This document shows, piece by piece, positions 23,757-32,845 of a stretch of DNA of 44,235 nucleotides. Source of the stretch: a virus; IMG/VR virus record IMGVR_UViG_3300021961_000177, positions 1 through 44,235 of that record; one strand, written 5' to 3'. The position numbers and the translations under genes were made by a program. Below the pieces are notes generated by a model. That model had not been told where the DNA came from and made no database searches. It worked only from the letters and a program-made list of their open reading frames with translations. Each line of letters begins with the position of its first letter. Position 1 is the first letter of the stretch.

Positions 23757-25966
23757 TACCGACGTCCATCTTGTTTCAGGTCAATACGTGGCACGCCTAG
23801 CTGCCACTGGGTTCCAAGCGTGTTTGACTCAATCTTGAACGCCATTTGACGACCACGTACTCGAATTGGCAGTTGGTTTGTAAACTGTTGCACCGTATAT
23901 TGACGGGTAGTCGAATAGTTATTGGCGCTCACCACATCGCCGGTCTCAGGCGTCCCATAAGCACTGCCGGGGTACTGTCGTGGGGTTAAACTCACTGTTA
24001 CTTCAGGAGCTGTAGAAGTAGAACCGTCAAATTTAATATCAGGCAACATGCGCCAGCCATACTGGAAGCTATAGCCGTCTTGAAGGTCAAAGTCGGCAGA
24101 AGTAATGTAGGCCGTCATAGCACTACCGTCGGCATCAACACCACTTTCGTGGTTGTATAAATTACCATTTGTGCCAGCGTACCCAGTTGCAACTGGATTA
24201 TTACGTAAGGGGGTATCTAACCACGCTGTGCGGTCTAGAGTGCCGTAGTACCAAACCTTTTCGGAGTAGTTAAATACAACATACCGGTCAACAGTGTCTG
24301 AACTTTCAGAGCAGTAAAACCACCAAATTTCATCAAAGCCTTCATTTGTAGTGGCAAAAATTTGATAGTGTTGGTTCTTGTTAATGTTATAGAACACCCA
24401 CTGCCACAGCGGGCACGGAAGCGTCTGAACGCGACCATCGTACACATAAAACTTATCCTCACCCATCCAGAAGGTAAGGTTAGAAGCGGTTGTTACTGCG
24501 TTAGGGCCAGTAATAGATATGTTAGCGCCTACTTGCTGGAAGCCCCACACATAGGGAGCACCGAGGTACTGCATAGAGTAGACGGCAGCATCGGTGAACA
24601 CCAAAATCTCTTGACGCTGCGGTTTTATTGCCACGATTTCAGAGCCTGCAGACAGCGTAAAACTACCTGCCTGATTGGTAATTGCAGGCGTCCAAGTACC
24701 GTAATCTTCTTGGTCTGACCAACGCACAAGCAATGGGTTCATATCGGATGAACCATAGTCGTTACATCCAAAGGCAATTACGAAACGTGATGAGTCGGAT
24801 ACATGGACGATGTTGCATTTGCTTGGGCAGTTGGCGTCTGTCTGCCAAAACGCTGCTGTAGTACCTTGACTGTTAGTGGCCGTATTCGTATTAGTAGACG
24901 AAAGAATTTGAGCGCGGTTGTACACGCCAGCAGATTGACACAACCATAAATATATGGGGCCGCCACGGGGATTAATTAGTAAATTTTCACCGTAGTTAGT
25001 CTGACTCCACAGACGCATGTCAACGCCTACACCAGTAGCAGCGGACTCGCCCCAACCAGTCCAAGTGCTTGTAACTTGAGTAACCGTAGCGCCAGAACTA
25101 TGTGAATCCGCCGATGTTCCAAGTGCGCCGCGAGTGCACCCAGTGAATGTGGTGCCAGTTGTGCCGGTGTAAGTAATTAACTCAGCGTCAATGATTATGG
25201 TGCCGGTAGCGCTAAACCCCGTGGTACTGTTTACTGTAATAGTGGTGTCTGAGTTGTTTAAAGCACCATTTAGCGTGTTGGTAGCCGTGCCAGTAAATGT
25301 GCCACTCCATCCACCAGCACCAAAACCAGTAGCCGTAGCATACGTTGCGTTACCTACACTAATTTGAAACGCCGCAGTAATTGCAGTACCACCGCCGGGA
25401 GAGCCAGAGGCATCAGTTGCGTTTGCCGTAGCAGAAACTGTTATGGAGAAAGTGTTTGCCGTGAGGTATGTTATTTGGTGTTCAGCGTTAAGGATACCGG
25501 CAGTAATATTGCCACCAAGCCCAGCAGCGCCACTAAAAGTAACAAAGTCCCCAGTTTGAGCCCCATGCCCAACAATAGTTACCGTAATAACTGCTGACCC
25601 GTTAGTGGCAGTAAAGCAATTATCTGTAGCAGTTGTGGTGAAAGTTTTGCGTACAGGGGTGATGTCGTAGAACGTACCGTCTGTTGACTCTTGCACGTAG
25701 AACTTTAAGTGCGTGCCAAGACCCAAAAGATTAGCGCCAGCAAGCGTAATCCAGTTCCACAAAGAACGACACACACCCCAGAAACTACCTGTAGGGGGAG
25801 CTAACGCGGCTTCAAGTGGTCCACTATCCTTTGACCAACCACCTATTTTTTCAGGTAAGCCGCTACGAAATCGCACTTTATCGCACTCAAACCAAGTACC
25901 CTCATTAGAGAGAGTAGTTGAGTTTCGGCTTACACCCGGCTGAAATTTAAGTGCTTGTAATGGCAT
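23756..25966 (-). CDS. Tail nozzle / DNA stabilisation-like structural protein
   Basis: This 736-residue beta-rich protein opens MPLQALKFQPGVSRNSTTLSN and continues to KVRFRSGLPEKIGGW. I recognise that pattern from podophage tail hub or nozzle proteins related to P22 gp10 and T7 gp12. An inserted Thr/Gly-rich part (about residues 110-300) has Ig-like features such as TNTLNGALNNSDTTITVNST. The later part carries WMGEDKFYVYDGRVQTLPC and WWFYCSESSDTVDRYVVFNY, a propeller-like repeat. A ribosome binding site is not obvious, and the start lies two bases after the endolysin stop, so translation is probably coupled. Exact placement in the tail is inference. Confidence 0.75.
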   Translation of the reverse strand: MPLQALKFQPGVSRNSTTLSNEGTWFECDKVRFRSGLPEKIGGWSKDSGPLEAALAPPTGSFWGVCRSLWNWITLAGANLLGLGTHLKFYVQESTDGTFYDITPVRKTFTTTATDNCFTATNGSAVITVTIVGHGAQTGDFVTFSGAAGLGGNITAGILNAEHQITYLTANTFSITVSATANATDASGSPGGGTAITAAFQISVGNATYATATGFGAGGWSGTFTGTATNTLNGALNNSDTTITVNSTTGFSATGTIIIDAELITYTGTTGTTFTGCTRGALGTSADSHSSGATVTQVTSTWTGWGESAATGVGVDMRLWSQTNYGENLLINPRGGPIYLWLCQSAGVYNRAQILSSTNTNTATNSQGTTAAFWQTDANCPSKCNIVHVSDSSRFVIAFGCNDYGSSDMNPLLVRWSDQEDYGTWTPAITNQAGSFTLSAGSEIVAIKPQRQEILVFTDAAVYSMQYLGAPYVWGFQQVGANISITGPNAVTTASNLTFWMGEDKFYVYDGRVQTLPCPLWQWVFYNINKNQHYQIFATTNEGFDEIWWFYCSESSDTVDRYVVFNYSEKVWYYGTLDRTAWLDTPLRNNPVATGYAGTNGNLYNHESGVDADGSAMTAYITSADFDLQDGYSFQYGWRMLPDIKFDGSTSTAPEVTVSLTPRQYPGSAYGTPETGDVVSANNYSTTRQYTVQQFTNQLPIRVRGRQMAFKIESNTLGTQWQLGVPRIDLKQDGRR

Positions 25967-25968
25967 AG

Positions 25969-26433
25969 TTAGGCTACGAGTCCGGGCAAGTACACCGTTT
26001 TACCATCTTTTTTGGTAGCAGTAAGCACTTGCTTTTTGTTGTCCGCAGGATTAAAGCTCACATGCACCCAACCTGAGTCGGGGATACCGGGGGTGTAAAA
26101 CTCCAGAATAACTTGTCGGAATTGCATGTTGTCAACAATCCATTTCGCTAAGTCTGCGTTGGGGATACCGGGGATTTCGATGTCCGCCGCCATACCCTTG
26201 CAGTGGTCTGATGTTTTTGAGCCGCCCACCTTAGCGTTTACATCTGGATGGCGGAAGCCTGAATTGACTTTAACGCCCATACCGTAATGCTCACGCACAG
26301 GTTGGAGCACATTTTCGCACAGGGCTACCATGTTGGCAATCTCTTCTTCACCGGGCGTGTTGTCCATATCCAGACGCAGTGCCGTGTCGCTTTTGGTCAT
26401 CTCCGCTAGGCTGAAGTTCCTCGTTAGTCGCAT
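25969..26433 (-). CDS. Endolysin, peptidase M15 family
   Basis: This 154-residue peptidoglycan peptidase cuts D-Ala cross-links or stems in the periplasm at lysis. The M15 zinc site is plain: SGFRHPDVNAKVGG, then SDHCKGMAADIE with His77 and Asp84, a Glu111 in ILEFY, and WVHVSF with His124. No signal peptide is present, so it depends on the holin. Length equals compact phage M15_3 lysins. AAAGGA precedes the start. Its first 86 bases overlap the upstream small exported gene in another frame. Confidence 0.93.
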   Translation of the reverse strand: MRLTRNFSLAEMTKSDTALRLDMDNTPGEEEIANMVALCENVLQPVREHYGMGVKVNSGFRHPDVNAKVGGSKTSDHCKGMAADIEIPGIPNADLAKWIVDNMQFRQVILEFYTPGIPDSGWVHVSFNPADNKKQVLTATKKDGKTVYLPGLVA

Positions 26434-26623
26434 TTCCAGTTTCCTTTAGTAGCACCTGAATACAGGTCACATCGTATGCTCGAACATCGGGGTCGTCCCG
26501 CATTTTGCTCGCGGCTATTTTGTTGACCGCTTCGCACTCTTGTAGGTATCGCTCAACATACGTGTGGTGGAAAGTACATTCACCGTTTACCAAACACACA
26601 AAAGCGACCGGTATCCATAGCAT
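26348..26623 (-). CDS. Small membrane or exported Cys-containing protein, lysis cassette
   Basis: This is a 91-residue protein. Residues 1-16 are a short hydrophobic stretch (MLWIPVAFVCLVNGEC). A helical segment with three more cysteines (Cys16, Cys30, Cys54) follows, and the C-terminal 28 residues are hydrophilic. It lies between the holin and the endolysin and overlaps the endolysin gene by 86 bases out of frame. I recall small phage proteins with this opening next to holins, but none with a known function. A spanin-like or lysis-control role is possible because of the location. No lipobox is visible. GGAA lies seven bases before ATG 26623. Confidence 0.6.
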   Translation of the reverse strand: MLWIPVAFVCLVNGECTFHHTYVERYLQECEAVNKIAASKMRDDPDVRAYDVTCIQVLLKETGNATNEELQPSGDDQKRHGTASGYGQHAR

Positions 26624-26635
26624 CTGTATTTCCGG

Positions 26636-27133
26636 TTACTTCACAACAGCTCGTAACTGATCGTCCTTGTCTTTACTTCCAATGCTACTACCAAAGTAAT
26701 AAGACAAGATTTGTGTTACCGCCGCCGATAAGACGCCAAGAATGTAGATAAGGATGTCTTTAGCTTCCGGCTTGACTTCCACAAAGATGAGCACAGCGAA
26801 CAGGACAAACGATAGCCCTGTGACCCCAAGAGCGAGAGCAGGCGTAACAATTTTGTTAATAAGAGGTGCGTTTGCGCTTTCAACCACACGAGCTTCCCGG
26901 TCACGAGCGTTAGCTTTATCTGCAAGGATTGCTTTAAATTTGTCATGTTCGAGTTGTTTAATTTTGGCTTCGGCTTCTGGATCGTTTGTGATGGCTTTCA
27001 TCACCGCGTTCACTTCATCCTTGACACCAAGTTGTTTAGAAAGCGCACTAACTGCCACACCAGCCAGAGGGCCACCAAGCGCAGTAGCGATACCGGGCGC
27101 AAAGCCCTTAACCATTGAGATAAGGTCATCCAT
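26636..27133 (-). CDS. Holin, 3-TM type
   Basis: This 165-residue inner-membrane protein would form the lesion that releases the endolysin. Two clear membrane spans lie at about residues 97-118 (TPALALGVTGLSFVLFAVLI) and 126-147 (DILIYILGVLSAAVTQILSYY). A weaker amphipathic/Gly-rich segment is at 11-30, and a charged helical linker (KQLEHDKFKAILADK) separates them. This matches the 3-TM holin family also used by gene transfer agents. I start it at ATG 27133 (GGAG seven bases upstream, TGATG overlap with the previous gene) rather than eight codons earlier inside the upstream gene. Confidence 0.85.
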   Translation of the reverse strand: MDDLISMVKGFAPGIATALGGPLAGVAVSALSKQLGVKDEVNAVMKAITNDPEAEAKIKQLEHDKFKAILADKANARDREARVVESANAPLINKIVTPALALGVTGLSFVLFAVLIFVEVKPEAKDILIYILGVLSAAVTQILSYYFGSSIGSKDKDDQLRAVVK

Positions 27134-27612
27134 CAATTTACTCCGTTTAGTTTCCACTCAATCGCCGTAGCAATCATGCCCCATAACGCCCATACTGCAA
27201 GAGCGATAACAATTGCAGCTAGGGTATACCCTACCGCATCTCGACGGCGCTGTTGTTGAAAGATAATTTCGCGTTCGCGCTTGAGCTTAATCTGACGCTG
27301 CATGTGCATCAAGTCTTCAAACGCCTGCGGGCCGTATGCCAGCTTCACCATAGACATCAGCTCAAGGTGCTGTTTACGCATAGCCTCACGGCGCTGGAGC
27401 TGCTCCATTGCCTCTTGCTCGACAGACTTACCATTTTTAAGGCTGGTAAATAGCCCGGGCTTTTTACTGTCTAGCGCGTTCAGCTCGGATGCCTTACCCA
27501 CCCAAACGCCGATTTGACCTAGTACGTCTTCAACTTCCCGACCAGCCTCCACGAGTTTTTTGACCGTATTAAAGGCAGCAGTTGCCGCCATGAAGAGGCT
27601 GATTGGGTCCAT
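27133..27612 (-). CDS. C-tail-anchored membrane protein, coiled-coil
   Basis: This is a 159-residue protein. The N-terminal part is helical (LFMAATAAFNTVKKLVEAG, EVEDVLGQIGVWVGKAS). A charged coiled coil follows (EAMEQLQRREAMRKQHLEL, IKLKREREIIFQQQRRRD). One membrane span comes near the end (AAIVIALAVWALWGMIATA, about 130-150). I remember this family from aquatic phages, where it is hypothetical and usually lies beside holins or tail genes. It may be a spanin-like or anti-holin component, or a virion membrane-tethering protein; the sequence does not decide. It joins the holin gene by a one-base TGATG overlap. Confidence 0.7.
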   Translation of the reverse strand: MDPISLFMAATAAFNTVKKLVEAGREVEDVLGQIGVWVGKASELNALDSKKPGLFTSLKNGKSVEQEAMEQLQRREAMRKQHLELMSMVKLAYGPQAFEDLMHMQRQIKLKREREIIFQQQRRRDAVGYTLAAIVIALAVWALWGMIATAIEWKLNGVN

Positions 27613-27636
27613 CTAGCTAATGCCTCATAGAGAGAT

Positions 27637-27945
27637 TTATGTAGGGGTTTGAGCTTGCGCGGCCTCTGCTTCAGCCAGCGCCGCCGCAATAGCCGCCTCT
27701 TCAGCCACTTTTGCCGCATTCCAAGCATCAACAGCCCACTGATATGGCGTTACATCAGTAATGACTTGGTTGTGTGGTTTTGTAATTTGCCCATCCTGAA
27801 AGACCGTCTTATATTCAATCTCGCCGTATTCTCCATACCACTGAATGGCATCAATTGACGGGTCAAGTTGCGACATATCTAGTTCATCAAAACAAAAACT
27901 ATCTACGCAAACGCGCTTATCGTCGGCTGTAATTACAAGTCTCAT
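27637..27945 (-). CDS. Hypothetical tail-region protein
   Basis: This is a 102-residue protein. The first 60 residues contain short strands around DDKRVCVDSFCFDEL and AIQWYGEYGEIEY. The last 35 form an Ala/Glu helix (VDAWNAAKVAEEAAIAAALAE). The pattern of a QWYG..GEIE segment with a final tail helix recurs in phage tail-fibre-associated proteins. It may therefore be a fibre assembly factor, though that is weak inference. It starts with an ATGA overlap onto the preceding Cys-rich gene and has GAGG ahead. Confidence 0.55.
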   Translation of the reverse strand: MRLVITADDKRVCVDSFCFDELDMSQLDPSIDAIQWYGEYGEIEYKTVFQDGQITKPHNQVITDVTPYQWAVDAWNAAKVAEEAAIAAALAEAEAAQAQTPT

Positions 27946-28253
27946 TTTTGTACCTCAATAAAGTTAGTTGTTGGGACAACTTGTTGGATGGTAGCCCGCA
28001 AAACTTGCTGGCTGACATCATTTGCTTTTACCATTTCATTTCTAAAAGATTCAACTGCCGCGCCTGTTTGACGTTGTTGCTGGCTGTTCTCGATCATCAA
28101 CACGGGCATCCAAGCCATCGCACAGCCGTAGTCGTCGATCTCTTCGCCTGTGTTTGGGTTTGTTCCGCGAACTTTCATAAACCATGCACACTCAAGTTCG
28201 CGGCATGGATTAAACCCATCCAGCGGGCAGTTTGCTTTTGCTTCAAGTTTCAT
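27942..28253 (-). CDS. Cys-rich conserved phage protein of unknown function
   Basis: This is a 103-residue protein. The first half has four cysteines in a distinctive order: CPLDGFNPCRELECAWF and later DYGCAMAW (Cys9, Cys17, Cys22, Cys44). A helical second half follows (NSQQQRQTGAAVESFRNEM). I recall nearly the same opening in many phage proteins of tail-gene neighbourhoods, all hypothetical. The four cysteines could bind zinc or an iron-sulphur cluster. It starts by a TGATG overlap with the collar-like gene. Confidence 0.65.
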   Translation of the reverse strand: MKLEAKANCPLDGFNPCRELECAWFMKVRGTNPNTGEEIDDYGCAMAWMPVLMIENSQQQRQTGAAVESFRNEMVKANDVSQQVLRATIQQVVPTTNFIEVQK

Positions 28254-28768
28254 CAGTCTTTTGTTGCAATAATCACGTCAACATAAGCAACGTCGATGGC
28301 GGCAGACGCAGAACTCAATGAACCAGAGCCAGAGAAGCTGTGGGTGTGTGATGAGTTTGAGCCAGTGCTGGATGTGGCGGGGGTATATGCGGCTGTTTCT
28401 TGATAGTTACCAAGCGCCAAGCCGCTGCCGCCGCCCCCTGATTGCTTTAGACTTAATGTGTGGTTGTGGCTTGCTAACGTAGCCGTTGTAAGCGTTGTCG
28501 CTCCAACAGAGCCGCTTAAACTCACAGAACCTGAAACAGCAGGAGTGCCGAAAGCAGTCGTAAATGCCGCAGAACCACCAGACGAAGCCGTGCCGCTGAC
28601 AACACGTAAGGCTTTGTCATCGTGCGTAGTTGATTTCGTCCAACCGGTGGGTGCTGCTGTTTGAACAAACATCATTACAGTACCAGAACCAAAAGCTGAT
28701 GTAGCCGCAGTGGTTTGGGTTGACGCATCCGGGAACGTTATCCCGGTGTCAGTTAGTGTGGTTGCCAT
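28253..28768 (-). CDS. Tail collar / fibre tip-like protein
   Basis: This is a 171-residue Ser/Thr/Gly-rich protein. FGSGTVMMFVQTAAPTGW is the typical beginning of microcystin-dependent-protein and phage tail collar domains. The HNH in SHNHTLSL and SHTHSFSG supply the metal-binding histidines seen in such collar folds. A receptor-binding or fibre-tip role is likely. AGGAGG precedes the start. It follows another fibre-like gene and is followed by three small genes that may help assembly. Confidence 0.72.
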   Translation of the reverse strand: MATTLTDTGITFPDASTQTTAATSAFGSGTVMMFVQTAAPTGWTKSTTHDDKALRVVSGTASSGGSAAFTTAFGTPAVSGSVSLSGSVGATTLTTATLASHNHTLSLKQSGGGGSGLALGNYQETAAYTPATSSTGSNSSHTHSFSGSGSLSSASAAIDVAYVDVIIATKD

Positions 28769-28781
28769 TTATACCTCCTAA

Positions 28782-29336
28782 TTAGGGTGTTCCGTTTGAT
28801 ACGACGTTCGACAGCGCAGTGATTACGCCCGTACTTGATATTGAAAAAACTGTAGTGCCGTTGTATATAAAATCCAAATCCGTACCAACTTGCCGCACAG
28901 ACCAATTTGTAGTAACAAGCGTATTAAATATTGGGACTACATTTGTTCCATCCGTGTAGAGGTACACACTAGCCCCGTTGAGTACCGTTACCCCCGAACC
29001 GCCGGATGTTTTTACTATGATGCTCTGGCCACCCGTGGTGTTGTTTTGCACTACGTATGGCTTCTCAATTGTTGGCACAACCAAGTTACGTGTAGCTGTA
29101 AGGCTACCACTGGATGTAACGTTTAACACCAAATTGCGAGCCACCTGTGTAGCGTTTGAATTTGTAAGTGTCAAAGTTAAGTCAGCATCCGACGTAAAGT
29201 TTGGATTGCCATAACCTACGACAGCTTCTTCTAGCGCCGTGCCTAGGTTTGTATTGGTAGTTCCACCCCAAGTACCAGCCTGCTCACCCGTAGCAATTAG
29301 CTCAATCTTTAGGTTAGTAGAGTAATTCGATGCCAT
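28782..29336 (-). CDS. Fibre-like structural protein
   Basis: This is a 184-residue beta-rich protein. Its start, KIELIATGEQAGTWGG followed by TNTNLGTALEEA, is the common N-terminal module of phage tail proteins that precedes fibre domains. The rest is Thr/Ser/Val-rich with short strands (LVLNVTSSGSLTATRNL, GSGVTVLNGASVYLY). No catalytic motif is seen. It lies between the 22-residue-repeat protein and the collar-like protein, so it probably belongs to the same tail appendage. AGGA lies before ATG 29336. Confidence 0.65.
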   Translation of the reverse strand: MASNYSTNLKIELIATGEQAGTWGGTTNTNLGTALEEAVVGYGNPNFTSDADLTLTLTNSNATQVARNLVLNVTSSGSLTATRNLVVPTIEKPYVVQNNTTGGQSIIVKTSGGSGVTVLNGASVYLYTDGTNVVPIFNTLVTTNWSVRQVGTDLDFIYNGTTVFSISSTGVITALSNVVSNGTP

Positions 29337-29345
29337 TTTTTGTCC

Positions 29346-30182
29346 TTATGTTGGAATTTGGGTCCAACTAGGGGTCTGACTCGTATCAACCAGTCCCCAT
29401 ACGTTAGTGTATCCAATAACACCTAAGCCGTACACCCCCGTCGGATAGACATTAGCTGTACCAAATGCCGATGCCGTACCAAGAGCGGTTGTACCTACAA
29501 GCCCCGTCACTGCTATTAAACTAGAGCCGGTAGCCGTTGCATTTCCAAGAGCTGTTGTGCCAACAAGTCCGGTAACAGAAATAATTTGATCCGTAACAAG
29601 CGAAACCTGACCAAGCGCACTGGTAGCCGCAAGCCCAGCAGTGGGCACATTAGCATCGGCTGTAACTGTCGTGCTACCTACAGCACCTGTAGCGGCGAGG
29701 CCTGTTACAGAAAGAATCTGCTGCGTACTCAGGGATACTGTGCCTACTGCGCCCGTAGCGGCGAGGCCGGTTACGGATAGGATTTGGTCAGTTATGAGGG
29801 ATACTGTGCCTACTTCGCCAGTGGCTTCAACCCCGGTCTGAGCTAGTACTTGATCGGTACTAAGTGCAACAGTGCCTAATGTAGCGGTGGCTTCTTCGCC
29901 GGTTACGCTTAGATTATTGTTTGTTACAAGGCTAACGTCTCCCAACGTAGACGTACCGCTGACTCCGGTAACACCTGTATTTGCCGCTGCGTAAATAGAG
30001 ACGGTGCCTACTTGCCCTGTACCTTCAACCCCGGTCTGGGCCAGAATTTGATCCGTGACGACCGAAACAGTACCAACTTCGCCAGTGGCTTCGACCCCAG
30101 TAACAGCAACGAGCGCATTAGGCGACTCGATTATGGACGCTGCGAACGGGGCTGCGGCAAACGGGTACTGGGCGTAGGCCAT
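29346..30182 (-). CDS. Repeat protein, eleven 22-residue units, probable fibre shaft
   Basis: This is a 278-residue protein. After residue 23 it is made of about eleven consecutive units of 22 residues, each with the core TG-x-x-[AG]T-x-x-[VL]G and a following strand such as TVSLSTQQ. Units 6 and 7 are nearly identical. The periodic Gly and Val suit a beta-helix or beta-solenoid, as found in fibre shafts. The final unit degenerates to VYPTGVYGLGVIGYTN. It starts at a TAATG overlap with the S74 fibre gene, so the two are probably made in fixed ratio. Confidence 0.75.
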   Translation of the reverse strand: MAYAQYPFAAAPFAASIIESPNALVAVTGVEATGEVGTVSVVTDQILAQTGVEGTGQVGTVSIYAAANTGVTGVSGTSTLGDVSLVTNNNLSVTGEEATATLGTVALSTDQVLAQTGVEATGEVGTVSLITDQILSVTGLAATGAVGTVSLSTQQILSVTGLAATGAVGSTTVTADANVPTAGLAATSALGQVSLVTDQIISVTGLVGTTALGNATATGSSLIAVTGLVGTTALGTASAFGTANVYPTGVYGLGVIGYTNVWGLVDTSQTPSWTQIPT

Positions 30183-32833
30183 TACTCGCCTTTCAGGGCT
30201 TTAATCTCTGCGCGAAGTTCCTTAATACCTTGTATCAATAACGGCACCAACCGCTCATATCGCACGGTCAAATACTTCTCATCAATAGGCGCGGGAGCAA
30301 CTACTTCTGGCATGACCGCTTGTACCTCTTGAGCTGATACACCGACTTCGCGTTTGGCTTCGTAACCCAGTTCTTGGGCCGTCTCGTTGGCTTCGTAGTA
30401 GAAACCTGACAGCGCCTCAATCTTATCCAGCGCGTTTTCGATGGAACCCAGCTTGGTTTTTAGCCTGTCGTCAGAGTAGTACGCCGTAATCTGATTGGTA
30501 GCACGTATTTCACCAGCCGTGCCAGAAGCAGCGGTGCCGACACCAAGAGAGTTAACTTGGTAGTCGTTGCCAGTATTTAGGGCGTTTGCTGTAGTCGCAG
30601 TTGTAGCAGTTGTAGCAGTGTCAGCGTTACCCGTTAAGTTGCCGGTAAACGAGGTTGCCGCTAAATTGCCTGTAGCTTTGGTAAACGTAAAGCGTGTAGT
30701 GCCGTTGTCGGTAATGATGAAACTATTAGCATCTGCTTCAAGCTCCAACTCCATAGTGTTGTTGACACCATCGTAGAACATACGGGCGTCACCAGCGCCG
30801 GGGCCCCAAAGAACGTAGTCATTGTCACCAAATAAATGAACAAACGAAGTAGCATAAAAACCAGTGGCACTTACATAACCTAATAATAGCTGGTTAGTGC
30901 TTGGAACGTAATAAAGCCCTGAATCCACGCCTAACGCATAATTACCCGTTGTGTTTCCGTTGGCAAAAGGAATATAAAAACTACCAGAGGTTGTGTTTTG
31001 GTTTGTCAGAGCAACATTAGTTGCGTTTGTTGCCGTGGTGGCCGTAGTAGCGCTGGTAGCGGTATCAGCATTACCAGTCACATTACCAGTCAAATTAGCG
31101 GTAATAGTGCCAGCGCTGAAGTTACCAGAAGCATCACGAGCAACAATAGTAGAAGCTGTGTTTGCGTTGGTAGCGTTACTGGTTACCGTAAAGGTCGAGT
31201 TACCTGCCTGATCTGCTGTAAATGAAGCTGATCCAGACAGTCCCGTGCCTGACACCGCCATTGTCAGCGTGCCGTTATTTGGTGCTGGTACAGCCGCCCA
31301 AGAGGTTGTGGCCCCGTTTGTGGTCAGGTATTTGCCTGAGTTACCGGTCTGCGCTGGGGCCAAATTGTCGAAAGCGCCCGTAGCAGTGGTCGAGTTTGTG
31401 CCGCCGTTTGCAATAGGGAGGACGCCGGATACATGGGTCGTCAAGCCAACTTTGCCGTACGACGGAGCTGTTGTAACCCCACCAGAAAGCAAAACGTTTC
31501 CAGTCGCAACCCCAGCTAACTTGCTTAGAGTCGTCGAACCAGACGCATAAACAATGTCACCAACAGCGTAGCTAGTGAGTCCAGTGCCACCATAAGCAGC
31601 GCCAACAGTGCTAGCGTTCCAAGTACCGGCAGTAAGAGTACCAACGCCAGTAATTCCAGTATAAGCACCGGAAATGCGAGCAGAGGCAAGGGTGCCTGAA
31701 GAAATATTGGACGCATTTGTAGTATCGGTAGTTGCGGAAGCCGCCAACGCAGTCCAAGTCGGCGCAGCCGAAACTGAACCCGTACCCGTTTGAGTTAGGT
31801 ATTTAGCCGTTGTTGTCGTGTTACCTGCCAACTTTGCCAGCGAATTTGCTGAGTTGGAATACAGGATGTCGCCAGTGGTGTAGGTGTTGTTGCCTGTACC
31901 CCCATTGGTAGCCGCAACGGTGCCGGTTAAAGAAATGGTTTGACCGGTAACATCAATGTTCGTGCCGCCGGTATAAGCTGGAGTGGCGGAGAACTGAGAG
32001 AACGTGATATTGGTCGTACCGAAGGTAATTGTGCCTTGGGTAGTCAGAACATACGACTCGCCTGCCCCGGTCGCGCCCTCTTGCACATAAAACGCATCTC
32101 CTTGACCAAAAGCGTCAGGATCGCTGGGGGCGTAAGAATCAGCGTCGGTGGCCCGTGTCAGCACCCAATTTGTGGAACCTGAACCGACATCCGTAACCGT
32201 GTAAACGCCGTTCTGTGTAGCATCGGCCTGCGTATATATCAAAACACGGTCGGCTACATTTAACGTAATCCCATCAATCGCCAGCGCAGCTTGGGTGCCT
32301 GAGTTGGTCAGGGTGGCCCCAACACCAGACGATCCGTTATTGTAGGCAGCTGTTAGGGCTACAGGCGACTCAACCCTAACCGGGTCGTGATAGTGCAGCG
32401 CAGCGGCTACAGAGTTATCAACATACTGTTTAGTAGCGACATCCAGATCAGCCGTGGGGGCAGCGCCAACCGTAATCTTACCGCCAACCGTTACGTTGTT
32501 AGAGCCATCTTCAAAGACCGCTTTCTCCGCTGGTTGGGCGATAAACACCTCTTTCGTACCAGCGTTAAAGTCAACTGCAGAGCCAGCATTACTAGAGGAC
32601 AGGATAGTATCCCGGCTCAGAGTTGTACCGCTAAGAGTAAACGTGCCTAATCCAACTTCCCACTCCGTCTCATACCCCGGTGCTGTGTTATGGATGGTGT
32701 AGTACACCGTATCCCCATCACTGATGGCAGAAGAGAAAGTTTGAAAGCCTACATAGGCTCCAGCGAGCGTAATAGTGCCCGTCCCCGTCGTGGACGAGGA
32801 TTCACGGACGCGGTCTTTGAGTGACAGGGCCAT
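30182..32833 (-). CDS. Large tail fibre with C-terminal S74 chaperone
   Basis: This is an 883-residue protein. The N-terminus (about 1-110) has a virion-attachment look with ASSGSAVDFNAGTKEV-like segments. The middle contains repeated fibre modules: GGTGNNTYTTGDILY and YGGTGLTSYAVGDIVY, then LTGNVTGNADTAT-like repeats. The C-terminal 100 residues are an S74 intramolecular chaperone: Ser787 before DDRLK, then GVSAQEVQAVMPE and a coiled end (IQGIKELRAEIKALKGE). In this family the chaperone folds the trimer and cuts itself off. AGGAGGGG precedes the start. Receptor binding is inferred. Confidence 0.88.
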   Translation of the reverse strand: MALSLKDRVRESSSTTGTGTITLAGAYVGFQTFSSAISDGDTVYYTIHNTAPGYETEWEVGLGTFTLSGTTLSRDTILSSSNAGSAVDFNAGTKEVFIAQPAEKAVFEDGSNNVTVGGKITVGAAPTADLDVATKQYVDNSVAAALHYHDPVRVESPVALTAAYNNGSSGVGATLTNSGTQAALAIDGITLNVADRVLIYTQADATQNGVYTVTDVGSGSTNWVLTRATDADSYAPSDPDAFGQGDAFYVQEGATGAGESYVLTTQGTITFGTTNITFSQFSATPAYTGGTNIDVTGQTISLTGTVAATNGGTGNNTYTTGDILYSNSANSLAKLAGNTTTTAKYLTQTGTGSVSAAPTWTALAASATTDTTNASNISSGTLASARISGAYTGITGVGTLTAGTWNASTVGAAYGGTGLTSYAVGDIVYASGSTTLSKLAGVATGNVLLSGGVTTAPSYGKVGLTTHVSGVLPIANGGTNSTTATGAFDNLAPAQTGNSGKYLTTNGATTSWAAVPAPNNGTLTMAVSGTGLSGSASFTADQAGNSTFTVTSNATNANTASTIVARDASGNFSAGTITANLTGNVTGNADTATSATTATTATNATNVALTNQNTTSGSFYIPFANGNTTGNYALGVDSGLYYVPSTNQLLLGYVSATGFYATSFVHLFGDNDYVLWGPGAGDARMFYDGVNNTMELELEADANSFIITDNGTTRFTFTKATGNLAATSFTGNLTGNADTATTATTATTANALNTGNDYQVNSLGVGTAASGTAGEIRATNQITAYYSDDRLKTKLGSIENALDKIEALSGFYYEANETAQELGYEAKREVGVSAQEVQAVMPEVVAPAPIDEKYLTVRYERLVPLLIQGIKELRAEIKALKGE

Positions 32834-32845
32834 TTGCCCCTCCTA

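Noticed and set aside
29400-30115. 66-base tandem repeats resembling a non-coding satellite
   Set aside because: They keep one open frame with a 22-residue period, so they are protein repeats.
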